Shown: positions 36,781 to 46,201 of the stretch, in pieces | Numbering within the stretch: position 1 is the first letter of the stretch | Layout of the letters: every line of letters begins with the position of its first letter | DNA from: Bacteroidales bacterium | GTDB lineage: Bacteria > Bacteroidota > Bacteroidia > Bacteroidales > PUMT01 | Assembly (NCBI GenBank): GCA_007125955.1 | Contig: SLCF01000087.1 | Span: forward strand, 1 to 64,000 | Direction: 5' to 3' | DNA: 64,000 nt | The notes under the pieces: model-generated | Seen by the model: only the letters and a program-made list of their open reading frames with translations | Databases searched by the model: none | Told to the model about the DNA's origin: nothing | Position numbers and translations under genes: made by a program

Positions 36781-38961
36781 CTATATCTCAAAATTTGTTA
36801 TATCGCCGGTAACTTCAAAATCGTATTCAGGATACTCAAAGATGGAGGTTCTGGGTTCGGTTTCCCCTATTGAATAGCCCCACACACTTCTGTATTCTTC
36901 AATATTCTCTCCCATCTCCTCAAGCTGGTGAAGATATTCTCCAACAGGCTTGCTTTCAATAATTGTTACCTTACCCATCTTGTCGATTATTGGACTGTGC
37001 CAGCGGGTTTGGTCGTGATCGAATTCAAGTATGCGCCTCCCGTAGCGTGTTATCCCTATTGTTCTGAATGTCAGGCTTTTCCCAACTGCCGGAAGATTTA
37101 TCACATTCCTGTCTGTGGCCAGAAAGGGAATCGCTGCTTTATTCCTCAGATTTCTAAGCCTTTCAGGAATATCTACAGGTGAAGACTGGATTGAGAGTAC
37201 TTCATCTTCAAATTCCGACGGAATATTCCCGATACATTTCTCTTCTACCTGTTCCTGCACAGCCCTTGCATTTGTAGCGTAGTTGAATGTGTTTTCAAGA
37301 AATCCCTTGACTGAAAAAGTGTAATAGGTAATAACTCCAATATCATTAAGCACTTTTCTCAACTTTGCAGTATGCCCCCTGCGTGAAGCTGCTGAAGTGA
37401 ATACAAGCTGGTTTGTCACTATCCATCCTGCTTTGAGGAGTCGCTCAACCGCCTTTCTTGATTCAGGAGTTGCCTCCATTGGACTTTCAAAATGGGTCTG
37501 TATAACAAACTGTTTTATTCCCGCTTTCCGGGCTTTTTCGCGGAACCTCCCAAGCATGTCGGCAAGGTCCTGGGTTACCCTCTGAGGAAGGTATGCAAGC
37601 AGCCTTGATCCAAGCCGGATTCTCTGAAGTTCTGCATACTTTTCTCCTTCAGGCCTGTTCCGGTTGGATTCCTGTTTGCGTAAAGCCATATTGTACACCT
37701 CATTCAGGATCTCTTCAAGGGAGTTGTCCATACTCATCAGTGCATCTCCTCCCGTTATAAGTATATCGCGCAGCTGCGAATCATTCTCAAAGTAATCCAT
37801 AAGCTTACGCAGTTTTCTGCTCCATGCTTCGGAAGGCTTAAGCTTGTCGAGATCAAAATTCAGATTACCTCTCTGAAAATCGTACATGCGCTGGCATGAA
37901 ACACACAGTCCGCCACACGCCCTGCCCATCGTATCGGGGATCATTATTGCAACCTCCGGATACCTCCTGTGAACATTACTGTTGGACGGGAGTAGCCAGC
38001 CGGCCGCGTTGGGCTTACCTGGCTCAACCTTGTCTTCTTTTTCCCATGCTTCTATATTCCCGAACTGGTCAATCAGCGGCTTGCTGTAAATAACATAGTG
38101 ACGTATTGCCATGTCTGAACCCACGTGAAAGCTGTCAGCTTTTGTGGAGAGAAGAGAAAGATAGTAGGGATTGACGAAGAACGGGATCCCTTTTTTCTCT
38201 GCTTTTTCCATCAATTTTTGCGTATCCAGGTCAAGCGAATAATCAAGCAATTTATTCAGCAGTGCAGGTGATCTTATTGCAAAGCGGAGATGGAAATTGT
38301 AATCGTCCCACCATTGACGCACTTTTTCAATCTTTTGGTCGAATGTCATCCCTTCTTCAAAAACATATTTTGTCTCTCCGGGCTCGCAACTTTCCAAATC
38401 TTCAGCCAGAATCCTTATAATACGCTCTTTGTTCTCCTCCCTTTCCTTTATAATCCTGTTATCCAGTCCGTCAGCCCAGCGCTTCATCCATTTTTCAACA
38501 TTTTCCTTCCCGGGTTTATCTTGTGGGAGCTGTCCGGTTAGCTGGCGAAAGAGGTTGATTATATCTTGAAAAAATAGTGGCTTGGCGCCGCCTGTTCCTT
38601 TTTTAACACCATGCCAAATGATCTGGAAAGGTTCGTTGATTGTATTCTTCCCTCCAAGGTATGGATTGGGGAATTCCCTGCCGGCATTGTCAAGGTAATC
38701 AAGTATACGTATTGCAGCAAAATCCTGCCATCTTAACTTCCTGAAATTATCATAACCGGTAACACTGGATTCGTAATAATTTACAGCATGAATATTCTCA
38801 TCCAGAATCTCTTCAGCCCATTTTCTCACTTCCTGTCTCACCTCATCAATATTCTCCGCTGTGGAATAAATTTTCTCAAGACGCGGATTCTCCTTCAAAA
38901 GTTTTCTAAGCAAAGTCATCGATTTTGCGGACAAAGAAATTTTTTCAGGATAGTAAGCCAT
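36781..38961 (-). CDS. long KamA-family radical SAM protein
   Basis: Radical S-adenosylmethionine enzyme of the lysine/glutamate 2,3-aminomutase family. 726 residues against about 420 for classical KamA. The [4Fe-4S] motif CGGLCVSC is at Cys349, Cys353, Cys356, so about 340 residues precede the catalytic core. A Gly-Lys in LPAVGKS (Lys628) stands where classical aminomutases have the PLP-binding PGGGGK. ITGGDALMS corresponds to the SAM-binding GGD segment. The N-terminal part is helical and charged and was not matched to another family. The substrate is unknown; genome context gives no hint. Confidence 0.85.
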   Translation of the reverse strand: MAYYPEKISLSAKSMTLLRKLLKENPRLEKIYSTAENIDEVRQEVRKWAEEILDENIHAVNYYESSVTGYDNFRKLRWQDFAAIRILDYLDNAGREFPNPYLGGKNTINEPFQIIWHGVKKGTGGAKPLFFQDIINLFRQLTGQLPQDKPGKENVEKWMKRWADGLDNRIIKEREENKERIIRILAEDLESCEPGETKYVFEEGMTFDQKIEKVRQWWDDYNFHLRFAIRSPALLNKLLDYSLDLDTQKLMEKAEKKGIPFFVNPYYLSLLSTKADSFHVGSDMAIRHYVIYSKPLIDQFGNIEAWEKEDKVEPGKPNAAGWLLPSNSNVHRRYPEVAIMIPDTMGRACGGLCVSCQRMYDFQRGNLNFDLDKLKPSEAWSRKLRKLMDYFENDSQLRDILITGGDALMSMDNSLEEILNEVYNMALRKQESNRNRPEGEKYAELQRIRLGSRLLAYLPQRVTQDLADMLGRFREKARKAGIKQFVIQTHFESPMEATPESRKAVERLLKAGWIVTNQLVFTSAASRRGHTAKLRKVLNDIGVITYYTFSVKGFLENTFNYATNARAVQEQVEEKCIGNIPSEFEDEVLSIQSSPVDIPERLRNLRNKAAIPFLATDRNVINLPAVGKSLTFRTIGITRYGRRILEFDHDQTRWHSPIIDKMGKVTIIESKPVGEYLHQLEEMGENIEEYRSVWGYSIGETEPRTSIFEYPEYDFEVTGDITNFEI

Positions 38962-39155
38962 AACTTATCTTCTTTTAAAATTGCTACTGTTTAACCGGGC
39001 AAAAAAATGCCCACATACATTAACTAAATAATTTAAATTAAATTGTTTTTTGTCTTCCACCCTTAAGATTTCAGGCTTTTTTACTGGATAAATATACCCT
39101 TTTAGCTGGGAATTTCCAGTAAAACTGTTATTGAACATCCTGAAAGGTTTCAGGG

Positions 39156-40733
39156 TTACATCTGCCCTCTCCTTTTTATTCTGAGCTGCTGACCCGGATA
39201 GATACGGCCTCCCTGTGAAAGACCGTTAAGGGTGATTATCTGACTTTCGGTGACCCCGGAAAATCTTCTTGCAATATCCCATAAAGTATCCCCCTGCCTT
39301 ACCGTATAATAAACATAGCCGGCTTCATCTTCAGTGATTTCTGCATCTGATTCCACTGCACCGGTTGCAGTTATTACTCCAATTCTTTCCTGTTTCTGGT
39401 CAAAGCTCATTTCGTTTATCCCACTGTAATAATCAACTTTTTCACTCGGAACATAAACTGCCAGTGTCTGACCTGCCCTGATAAGGCTTCCTCTTATATT
39501 GTTCCAGTTACGCAAGTCCTGTGCCCTGACACCATACCATTCAGCAATAAATCCGAGGTTGTCTCCACTTTTGACCGTGTAATCGAGCCTGGTTGTACCG
39601 GCCGGAGGAGAAGGGACAAATGTGGTGCTGACGGGGCGGGCAGTCAGGTTCTCCCTGGCAAGAAGTTCATCACGTCTGTAGGAATAGATCGAATCCTGTA
39701 CCTCGACGAACTTCAATGAATACTCACCGGGAAGCCTGAGAACTAAACCTTTTTCCGTTGAGGGAATTACGTCCCGGCGATACTGTGGATTAAGGTCTCT
39801 CAGAAGATCCATCGGGATATCGAGTACACCGGATACCTGTCTGAGATGCAATTCCCTGTTCACCACGACAGTATCTGTATGAACGGGAATATCCACCTTG
39901 CGGGGCACCAGATTGTAATCGCTGTAATAGTTCATTGCATAAGTTGCAGCAATAAAAGCCGGGACATATCCCCTGGTTTCCCTTGGCAAAAAATAATAGA
40001 TCTCCCAGTAATTCTTTTTTCCTCCGGAGCGCCTTATTGCCCTGTTAACATTTCCCGGACCACAGTTGTATGCCGCAAGGGCAAGTGTCCAGTCACCAAA
40101 TCTGTCATACAGATCACTTAAATACCTTGCAGCTGCATGAGAAGATGCGTAAGGGTCAAGACGTTCATCCACGAGAGAATTTATTGTAAGATCATACATC
40201 CTTGCAGTACCGTACATAAACTGCCATATACCTGAGGCTCCTGCTCTTGAAACTGCTCTCGGGTTTAGAGCCGACTCCACTACCGGAAGGTATTTCAGCT
40301 CATAAGGCAGGCCATAGAGATCGAGGATCTCCCCGAATTTGGGAAAATAATAATCTGACAGTCCGAGCATCACTTCAACCAGATCACGGCGGTTCCTGGT
40401 ATATACATATATATAATTCCTGACTATATTGTTGTAAGAGAGATCTATTACGGAAGGAATACGGCTTATACGGTCAATATACACAGAATCGGGAAACTCG
40501 GGCATCATTGCAGGAGAGGGCTCGGTTTTTATGGTTGTGTCACGTAAAAGGTGCTCCCTGCCCCGGGAGAGCCTTACATACCAGAGGTTCTTCAGGCTGT
40601 CAAGATTCCTCTCGAAATTTAACTCTTTATACTCCGCCCTGTACCTTATTGTATCATTAAAATGAATTCCTGCTTTGATATTGAAAGAGAAAAGCAGGAT
40701 AAATATTGAAATAGCCGGTTTAATAATTATCAT
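39156..40733 (-). CDS. LysM lytic transglycosylase (MltD-like)
   Basis: Peptidoglycan lytic transglycosylase of the SLT/MltD type. 525 residues with an N-terminal signal sequence (AISIFILLFSFNIKAG). The catalytic domain has Glu153 in LPVVESALNPRAVSRAGASG, then IWQFMYGTARMYDL and LALAAYNCGPGNVNRAIRRS. Two C-terminal LysM repeats bind glycan: YTVKSGDNLGFIAEWYGV and YYTVRQGDTLWDIARRFSGV. It follows DUF5683 and parB in the same direction, an order seen in other Bacteroidota. Confidence 0.94.
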   Translation of the reverse strand: MIIIKPAISIFILLFSFNIKAGIHFNDTIRYRAEYKELNFERNLDSLKNLWYVRLSRGREHLLRDTTIKTEPSPAMMPEFPDSVYIDRISRIPSVIDLSYNNIVRNYIYVYTRNRRDLVEVMLGLSDYYFPKFGEILDLYGLPYELKYLPVVESALNPRAVSRAGASGIWQFMYGTARMYDLTINSLVDERLDPYASSHAAARYLSDLYDRFGDWTLALAAYNCGPGNVNRAIRRSGGKKNYWEIYYFLPRETRGYVPAFIAATYAMNYYSDYNLVPRKVDIPVHTDTVVVNRELHLRQVSGVLDIPMDLLRDLNPQYRRDVIPSTEKGLVLRLPGEYSLKFVEVQDSIYSYRRDELLARENLTARPVSTTFVPSPPAGTTRLDYTVKSGDNLGFIAEWYGVRAQDLRNWNNIRGSLIRAGQTLAVYVPSEKVDYYSGINEMSFDQKQERIGVITATGAVESDAEITEDEAGYVYYTVRQGDTLWDIARRFSGVTESQIITLNGLSQGGRIYPGQQLRIKRRGQM

Positions 40734-40875
40734 ATGTATATTATGTTTAGTAAATTAGTTATCAATATTTTGCCTAATTAAGACTTTGAACCTTTGCTTT
40801 TCAATCCCATGAATTTCAAGTCTGATAAAAAAACTCAAAGAGCATTTGTTTACATTTGAAATCGACCATTGGTCT

Positions 40876-40926
40876 AACCCTCATGTTTTTTCACATCTTT
40901 TTGTCCGCAGAAGGCTGATGAGGGTT
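40876..40926 (+). repeat. dispersed repeat, copy 2, with terminal inverted repeat
   Basis: AACCCTCAT (40876-40884) and ATGAGGGTT (40918-40926) form perfect 9-bp arms around a 33-base loop containing TTTTTGTCCGCAGAAGGCTG. It aligns without gaps to copy 3 at about 42 of 52 positions. It lies between the DUF5683 and lytic transglycosylase genes. Confidence 0.7.
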
Positions 40927-40982
40927 TAATTGGTGAATTTTTTTCTATAACCCCTAAAAGGCCGGGATGTTCAAAATAATGT

Positions 40983-41594
40983 TCAGAATTTTATACTGCA
41001 GCGTAACCCAACAGATACACTTCCTTTAAATGCATCACCCCCGGAAGGGTGATGGTTCATATAAAAGGGGCTCACTCTCAGGCTCAGATCTTCACTAACA
41101 TCAAAATCGTAAAGATAAGCATCCACCACAGCATCTAAAATAGTGAGGGCATAGAAGCCGGCTGTCCAGATTATTGCCCTGTCGCGGCCACGCCTGTAAA
41201 AGTCCATATAGTCAGTTAAAACCTGCTCTGTGAAACGCGGGTCACCGGCAAACTCGTCAACACTATGCGGGTTTCCGTCAGTTCGAAGTTCGAGAGCAGT
41301 TTGGTACCTTATATAATTATCGTGATTGAAAACAGTCCAGTAAGTAAGCGCAGCAAATCCACCATATACTATGGGCAGCTTCCAGTACTTACGGTTGTAA
41401 ACCTGTCCAAGTCCGGGCAAAACCGCCGAATACATAGCGGCTTTCTGCGGAATAATTACTCTTTCATTTTCCTGAGGAATATCATTCAAAAATAAAGAGG
41501 AAACATCGTTACAGCTGCCGGAAGCCGGATACAATAAGAACATCAGCAGTAACAGGGATAAAAACCGCTCTAGTCTGTCCTTTTTAATATGCAA
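40983..41594 (-). CDS. DUF5683 family protein
   Basis: Exported or membrane protein of a Bacteroidota family of unknown function, regularly next to parB. TTG 41594 gives a 203-residue protein with a clean signal peptide (LERFLSLLLLMFLLYPASGS) and no overlap with parB; an ATG at 41690 is also open but would add 32 non-signal residues inside parB. The conserved core is QKAAMYSAVLPGLGQVYNRK, then YWKLPIVYGGFAALTYW, and a C-terminal hydrophobic helix IIWTAGFYALTILDAVVDAY. It ends in an aromatic SIKF, as beta or outer-membrane proteins often do. Confidence 0.85.
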   Translation of the reverse strand: MHIKKDRLERFLSLLLLMFLLYPASGSCNDVSSLFLNDIPQENERVIIPQKAAMYSAVLPGLGQVYNRKYWKLPIVYGGFAALTYWTVFNHDNYIRYQTALELRTDGNPHSVDEFAGDPRFTEQVLTDYMDFYRRGRDRAIIWTAGFYALTILDAVVDAYLYDFDVSEDLSLRVSPFYMNHHPSGGDAFKGSVSVGLRCSIKF

Positions 41595-41640
41595 GCTATC
41601 ACTGCAATATAAAACGCAAATCCGGAAAAGCTTCCGGGCA

Positions 41641-42534
41641 TCAGGCTTTGATTTTGTCGAATACACCGATGATTCTTTCCAGTTCTTCATTGGAGTTAAA
41701 CGGGATTACAATCTTTCCTTTTCCTTTCTGGTTCCTCTGAAGGTTAATTTTTGTGCCAAAATATTCGGAAAGATGATCTTTAAGGGCTTTATAGTCATCA
41801 GCCGCATGCTGATGGCTTGAAGTTTTCTTTTCTGTTTTTTCAGGTCCTCCGGAATCGTTAATTTTCCGGACGATTTCCTCTGCCTTCCTGACCGACAAAT
41901 CCTCATCAACTATTCGCCGGAAAACTTCCAGTTGTGCCTTCGAATCTTCAATATTGACAAGAGCTCTTGCATGCCCCATTGACAGATCCTTCTTCTTTAA
42001 ACCCAGTTGTACTTCAGCAGGTAATTTCAGCAACCTCAGGTAATTTGATATAGTGGATCTCTTCTTACCAACCCTTTCGCTGAGGTTATCCTGAGTTAAC
42101 CTGCATTCATCCATCAGCCTCTGATAACTTATGGCTATCTCTATAGCATCCAGATCTTCTCTCTGAATATTCTCAACAAGAGCCATTTCAAGAAGACCCT
42201 GATCATTGGCTGTTCTTATATAAGCAGGTATTTTTTTCAGACCCGCCATACTGGCAGCCCTGAACCGCCTTTCTCCGACAATAAGCTGGAACCGGCCTTC
42301 TTCGGTTGCCCTTACTGTTACAGGCTGGATTATTCCCAGCTCCCTGATTGAAGCAGCCAGTTCTTTTAAAGATTCTTCCTCAAACTCCTTTCTTGGCTGA
42401 TAAGGGTTGGCCTCTATCCGTTCAATATCAATCTCAGCCAATCCTGATGATTCCCCGACTTCTCTTTTTCTTGGTTCGCTGTCTTCCATAAGAGCTCCCA
42501 GTCCTCTTCCTAATGCATTTTTTTTCGCAGACAT
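41641..42534 (-). CDS. parB: chromosome partitioning protein ParB
   Basis: CTP-dependent clamp that loads at parS and spreads to organise the origin region. 297 residues. The N-terminal CTPase domain has NPYQPRKEFEEESLKELAAS and the GERRFRAASMAGLKKIPAYI motif, followed by ENIQREDLDAIEIA and the HTH LTQDNLSERVGKKRSTISNY. The C-terminal dimerisation domain follows a charged linker. It is 47 bases after parA. Confidence 0.97.
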   Translation of the reverse strand: MSAKKNALGRGLGALMEDSEPRKREVGESSGLAEIDIERIEANPYQPRKEFEEESLKELAASIRELGIIQPVTVRATEEGRFQLIVGERRFRAASMAGLKKIPAYIRTANDQGLLEMALVENIQREDLDAIEIAISYQRLMDECRLTQDNLSERVGKKRSTISNYLRLLKLPAEVQLGLKKKDLSMGHARALVNIEDSKAQLEVFRRIVDEDLSVRKAEEIVRKINDSGGPEKTEKKTSSHQHAADDYKALKDHLSEYFGTKINLQRNQKGKGKIVIPFNSNEELERIIGVFDKIKA

Positions 42535-42581
42535 CTTTTTATTATTATCTGATTCAATTGTTCATCAAATCCCCGAAGGTT

Positions 42582-43382
42582 TTAATCTATTACCTTTTCA
42601 GAGTTGCTTATCCTGGTCATATTGTTTTTCTGCAGCAATTCACGGGCCAGATTCAGATAATTCACAGCACCGGTGGAATTAACATCGTACATTACCACCG
42701 GTTTGCCGAAACTGGGTGATTCGCTCAGCCTTATATTTCTCTGGATGATTGTGTCAAACACCATTTTTTGAAAATGTTTCTTCACCTCTTCAACTACCTG
42801 ATTTGACAAACGAAGTCTGGCATCATACATAGTAAGAAGGAACCCTTCGATCTCCAGTTTCGTGTTCAGGCGATTTTGCACTATCTTTATAGTATTCAGC
42901 AACTTGCCGAGACCCTCAAGAGCATAATATTCACACTGAACTGGTATTAGGACTGAATCGGAGGCAGTAAGAGCATTTAAAGTTATCAGTCCCAGTGAAG
43001 GAGAACAATCAATAAAAATAAAATCATACCCGGGCTCAATCTTCCTGATAACCTCCCTCAGTATTTTCTCCCTGCCCGGCATGTTGGTCATTTCAATTTC
43101 TGCTCCAACAAGATCTATATGTGAAGGTATAAGATCCAGGTTTTCTACCTGTGTGTCCAGAATTATACCGTTTGGGTCAAGGTCTTCAATAAGGCATTCG
43201 TAAATGCTGGTCTTAATGGTACGGATATCAAACCCCATTCCGGAAGTTGCATTTGCCTGGGGATCCGCATCAATAAGCAGCACCTTCTGTTCCAAAACTG
43301 CAAGGCTGGAAGCAAGGTTTATTGCCGTGGTAGTTTTACCAACTCCGCCTTTCTGGTTTGCAAGTGCAATTATTTTTGCCAT
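42582..43382 (-). CDS. parA: chromosome partitioning ATPase ParA (Soj)
   Basis: Deviant Walker ATPase that moves ParB-parS complexes. 266 residues. The deviant Walker A motif QKGGVGKTTTAINLA is at about residues 10-24, Walker A' LLIDADPQANATSGMG follows, and Walker B is FIFIDCSPSLGLITLN. It has no N-terminal HTH, as expected for a chromosomal (type Ib-like) ParA. A short palindrome lies at 43424-43441, 42 bases upstream. Confidence 0.97.
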   Translation of the reverse strand: MAKIIALANQKGGVGKTTTAINLASSLAVLEQKVLLIDADPQANATSGMGFDIRTIKTSIYECLIEDLDPNGIILDTQVENLDLIPSHIDLVGAEIEMTNMPGREKILREVIRKIEPGYDFIFIDCSPSLGLITLNALTASDSVLIPVQCEYYALEGLGKLLNTIKIVQNRLNTKLEIEGFLLTMYDARLRLSNQVVEEVKKHFQKMVFDTIIQRNIRLSESPSFGKPVVMYDVNSTGAVNYLNLARELLQKNNMTRISNSEKVID

Positions 43383-43423
43383 TTAATTTTAAAGTAGAGT
43401 TTACAATTTATTTCTTGTCAAAT

Positions 43424-43441
43424 ATTCCTGAAATCAGGAAT
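43424..43441. repeat. palindrome upstream of parA
   Basis: ATTCCTGA AA TCAGGAAT: perfect 8-bp arms around two bases, 42 bases before the parA start. It does not match the parS consensus. It could be an operator. Confidence 0.55.
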
Positions 43442-43551
43442 TCAAAAATACTATTTTATCTGCCATTAGGATCTTGCCATTCAAACGTAATTATAAACAA
43501 ATAACCTGCATTTGTCAACAACTTATTAACAACGGCTTGATTTATGTTAAT

Positions 43552-44679
43552 TCATTCTCTTTTCAAAATTTCAATTTCAAAAAGGAGCGGCCAGTTTTTC
43601 CCGGTCACAAAAAAGGTTCCGTTATGCGGATTGTATGCAATGCCATTCATGACATCCAGTCCCGGATGATGATGTTCCTCTTCAAGAATGCCTGAGAGAT
43701 CAAGCCATCCACGGACTCTTCCCGTTCCCCTTTCGAATATGACTATTTTTTCGGTATCAAAAACATTTGCATAAATCAATCCTTCTTTATACTCCATTTC
43801 ATTAAGTCCCGTTACCGGACCGTTCATATCATAGACCTGAAAACGGTCAACCTCGGAAAGATTAACAGTATCATAAACATATACATTATCCGAACCGTCA
43901 GTTTTTAAAAGATATTCGCCATCGGTGGTAAGTCCCCACCCTTCGGTTGGAAACCTGAACCTGCCAAGTAGTTGAAACGAATCTTTTTCGTAAATGAAGC
44001 CGACGCCCTCTTTCCATGTAAGCTGGTACAGTTTATCATTTAACAAAGCAAGTCCTTCTCCGAAAAAGTCCCTCTCAAGACTTGCACTTTGCAATACATC
44101 GCCTGTTTCAGGATCAACCCTCCTCAGGGTTGACTTGCCATACTGGCCTGTAGATTCGTAAAGATGCCGGCCGTCATAAACTAGCCCCTGAGTAAATGCA
44201 TTTATATCATGAGGATAGGTATTCAAAATTCTGTATGAGTGGTTTGCAGGTTCAATATCGGAGGTGAAAACAATCCGGGTGCTGTACTGTGCGGTTATAC
44301 CATTTTCAAATTCGACTCTCACCCTTATTCTCCTGTTTCCCGTTCTGGTCATTCCCGATTCCCACACCAGCCTGGTTCCTGAAACGGTCTTAGCATCCAT
44401 TTCCCTTCCGTCAACAAATAAAGTTAATCTTGCAGGTGCAGGAGCTTCCTCATCAAAATCCAGTTCGATCTCAACAGGTTCACCAACAACAAACCGGCTG
44501 TTATGTTCAGGTCTGATTATCCGGCCGGTTATCCTGTCCTGTTCACCAACTTCCTCTTCCAAACCGGCAGGAGTTTCTTCCTCCTGCCCGGGCTCCGGAT
44601 CTCCGCAGCCCGAATAAACTGAAGCAAACAAAATTGCACTAATCGTAACGGTCAGGAATATGTTCCAGCGAGTTCTCAT
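43552..44679 (-). CDS. glutaminyl-peptide cyclotransferase lipoprotein
   Basis: Converts N-terminal Gln of peptides to pyroglutamate; beta-propeller (plant/bacterial type I) family. 375 residues. An N-terminal lipobox VYSGC (Cys24) follows a hydrophobic signal, predicting a lipoprotein; residues 25-140 are an acidic linker and an Ig-like domain. The propeller shows QGLVYDGRHLYESTGQYGKS, LTWKEGVGFIYEKDSFQLLG, EGWGLTTDGEYLLKTDGSD and NEMEYKEGLIYANVF. Since T9SS cargo often begins with pyroglutamate in Bacteroidota, a role in maturing exported proteins is plausible. Confidence 0.92.
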   Translation of the reverse strand: MRTRWNIFLTVTISAILFASVYSGCGDPEPGQEEETPAGLEEEVGEQDRITGRIIRPEHNSRFVVGEPVEIELDFDEEAPAPARLTLFVDGREMDAKTVSGTRLVWESGMTRTGNRRIRVRVEFENGITAQYSTRIVFTSDIEPANHSYRILNTYPHDINAFTQGLVYDGRHLYESTGQYGKSTLRRVDPETGDVLQSASLERDFFGEGLALLNDKLYQLTWKEGVGFIYEKDSFQLLGRFRFPTEGWGLTTDGEYLLKTDGSDNVYVYDTVNLSEVDRFQVYDMNGPVTGLNEMEYKEGLIYANVFDTEKIVIFERGTGRVRGWLDLSGILEEEHHHPGLDVMNGIAYNPHNGTFFVTGKNWPLLFEIEILKRE

Positions 44680-44721
44680 AATAAATATTTCTTTTAAATA
44701 TTGATTTTCTGTGAAAGATGA

Positions 44722-45132
44722 TCATTTGAACAATCTTTTCCATAAGCTGTTGTTTGCCAGCCTTTTCTTTATTTCCGGCCTGACTTCGGGTTCACCATGG
44801 ATATTCAGCTGCCTGCACACCTCGCTCCAGCCAGGAAATCCACCCAGATTGCGGTCATCAATATAAATATCTGCTATTATCTTACGGCTTATGCTTTCAT
44901 CAAAATACTCTTCAGGATAATTCTTGTTAACCGCATAAAATTCAATACCTTTTTCCCTGCAAAATTCGACAGCTTCCTCAAGTTCCCTGCCTGACCTGTA
45001 AGTCCATAAAATAAGCTGGTGATTATTTTTCTGAAGTTCCTTCATTGTTTCCAATGCAAACAACATAGGTTTACCTATGGAAGGGTAACGGTTTTCTACA
45101 ATTGTTCCGTCAAAATCTATTGCAATTCTCAT
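44722..45132 (-). CDS. small HAD-superfamily hydrolase-like protein
   Basis: 136 residues. HAD motif I IAIDFDGTIVENRYP with Asp6 and Asp8, motif II LILWTYRSGRELEEAVEFC, Lys in a late segment (SRKIIADIYIDDRNLGG, containing a DD pair). There is no cap domain. It resembles the short BT0820-like HAD family of Bacteroidota; substrate unknown. It is 42 bases before the glutaminyl cyclase gene in the same direction. Confidence 0.85.
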   Translation of the reverse strand: MRIAIDFDGTIVENRYPSIGKPMLFALETMKELQKNNHQLILWTYRSGRELEEAVEFCREKGIEFYAVNKNYPEEYFDESISRKIIADIYIDDRNLGGFPGWSEVCRQLNIHGEPEVRPEIKKRLANNSLWKRLFK

Positions 45133-45402
45133 TTTAAAAAATCCTTTTTGAAAAATATGGTAAAAGCTCCCCTTGTGTATTCAAAAATAGATTTTCAGAT
45201 GAAAACCCGGTCTGAAAAGAGCTGAACGCAAAAATACAAAAAAGCAGGAGCATTCTGTTACGAATATGCAGAGGGTATTTTTTTCATAAAAACATTATTA
45301 TTCAATTTGTAAATATTTTATTATTACGGAGTAATTGGCCAGGAATTGCATTAAACTTTTAATTTTAACTTATTTTTACAAAAAAAACGTGGAGGCTCTA
45401 AC

Positions 45403-46152
45403 ATGCTCAAAGAAATCAGGCAACATATTCCAAACTTCATAACCTTACTGAATCTTTTTTCCGGATGTATTGCCATTGTTATATCATTCACCAATATTCA
45501 GATAGCGGCACTTTTCATAATTATTGCAGCGGTGTTTGATTATGCAGACGGCTTGTCTGCACGTCTGCTGAAAGCTTATTCGGATATTGGAAAATCTCTC
45601 GACTCTCTGGCTGATATAGTCAGTTTCGGGGTTGCTCCTTCCATAATTGTTTACCAGTTGCTTACCCAAACTTTTTTGCAGGAGACCCACTACTTCACAC
45701 TCGATACTGCAAGTCCCGGAGAGCTCAGAACTCTGTTTTCTGCTTTTTTGATTGCAGTTTTTTCTGCAATAAGATTGTCGCTGTTTTCAGTTGATTACAG
45801 GCAATCATATGAATTCATGGGTCTGCCAACCCCTGCAAGTGGTATTTTTATTGCTTCACTTGGTTACTACTCGGCTGTAGCGGAAAATGATCTTGTTCTC
45901 AGCATCATCTTCAGTGTTCCGGTTTTAATTACCATTGTGGTAATACTTTCAGCACTTATGGTTTCGCCACTGCCCATGTTCTCGCTGAAATTCAAAAACT
46001 TCAGTTTTGCCGAAAACAGGATCAGGTACATATTTTCAGCCATATCCGCAGTTTTATTATTGCTCTGGAATATCCCTGCACTTACACTTGTTATTTTTTC
46101 CTATATTATGCTTTCGGGGTTAAGCAAATGGATTTCACCGGGAGAAAAATAG
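45403..46152 (+). CDS. pssA: CDP-diacylglycerol-serine O-phosphatidyltransferase
   Basis: Makes phosphatidylserine from CDP-diacylglycerol and serine in the inner membrane. 249 residues with about seven or eight TM segments. The CDP-alcohol phosphotransferase motif is complete: DG LS AR then Gly63, Asp67 and Asp71 (residues 46-71; DYADGLSAR, GKSLDSLAD). A GGAGG-like site, GGAGG at 45391-45395, lies 7 bases before ATG, a rare good Shine-Dalgarno for this phylum. cdsA (53374) and psd (52715) supply the steps before and after. Confidence 0.95.
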   Translation: MLKEIRQHIPNFITLLNLFSGCIAIVISFTNIQIAALFIIIAAVFDYADGLSARLLKAYSDIGKSLDSLADIVSFGVAPSIIVYQLLTQTFLQETHYFTLDTASPGELRTLFSAFLIAVFSAIRLSLFSVDYRQSYEFMGLPTPASGIFIASLGYYSAVAENDLVLSIIFSVPVLITIVVILSALMVSPLPMFSLKFKNFSFAENRIRYIFSAISAVLLLLWNIPALTLVIFSYIMLSGLSKWISPGEK

Positions 46153-46186
46153 GCCCTGCATTATTTGCAGGGCCCTAATGTTTTTT
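46152..46186 (+). terminator. intrinsic terminator after pssA
   Basis: Perfect 9-bp stem GGCCCTGCA / TGCAGGGCC with a 5-base loop (TTATT), then CTAATG and six T. It starts at the last base of the pssA stop codon and lies between converging genes. Confidence 0.88.
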
Positions 46187-46201
46187 CAGGTAAAAACAGA
46201 T

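Noticed and set aside
38997..39012. GGGCA/TGCCC hairpin with a poly-A loop upstream of the KamA-family gene
   Set aside because: Only 5 bp, no T-tract on the relevant strand, and placed before rather than after a gene.
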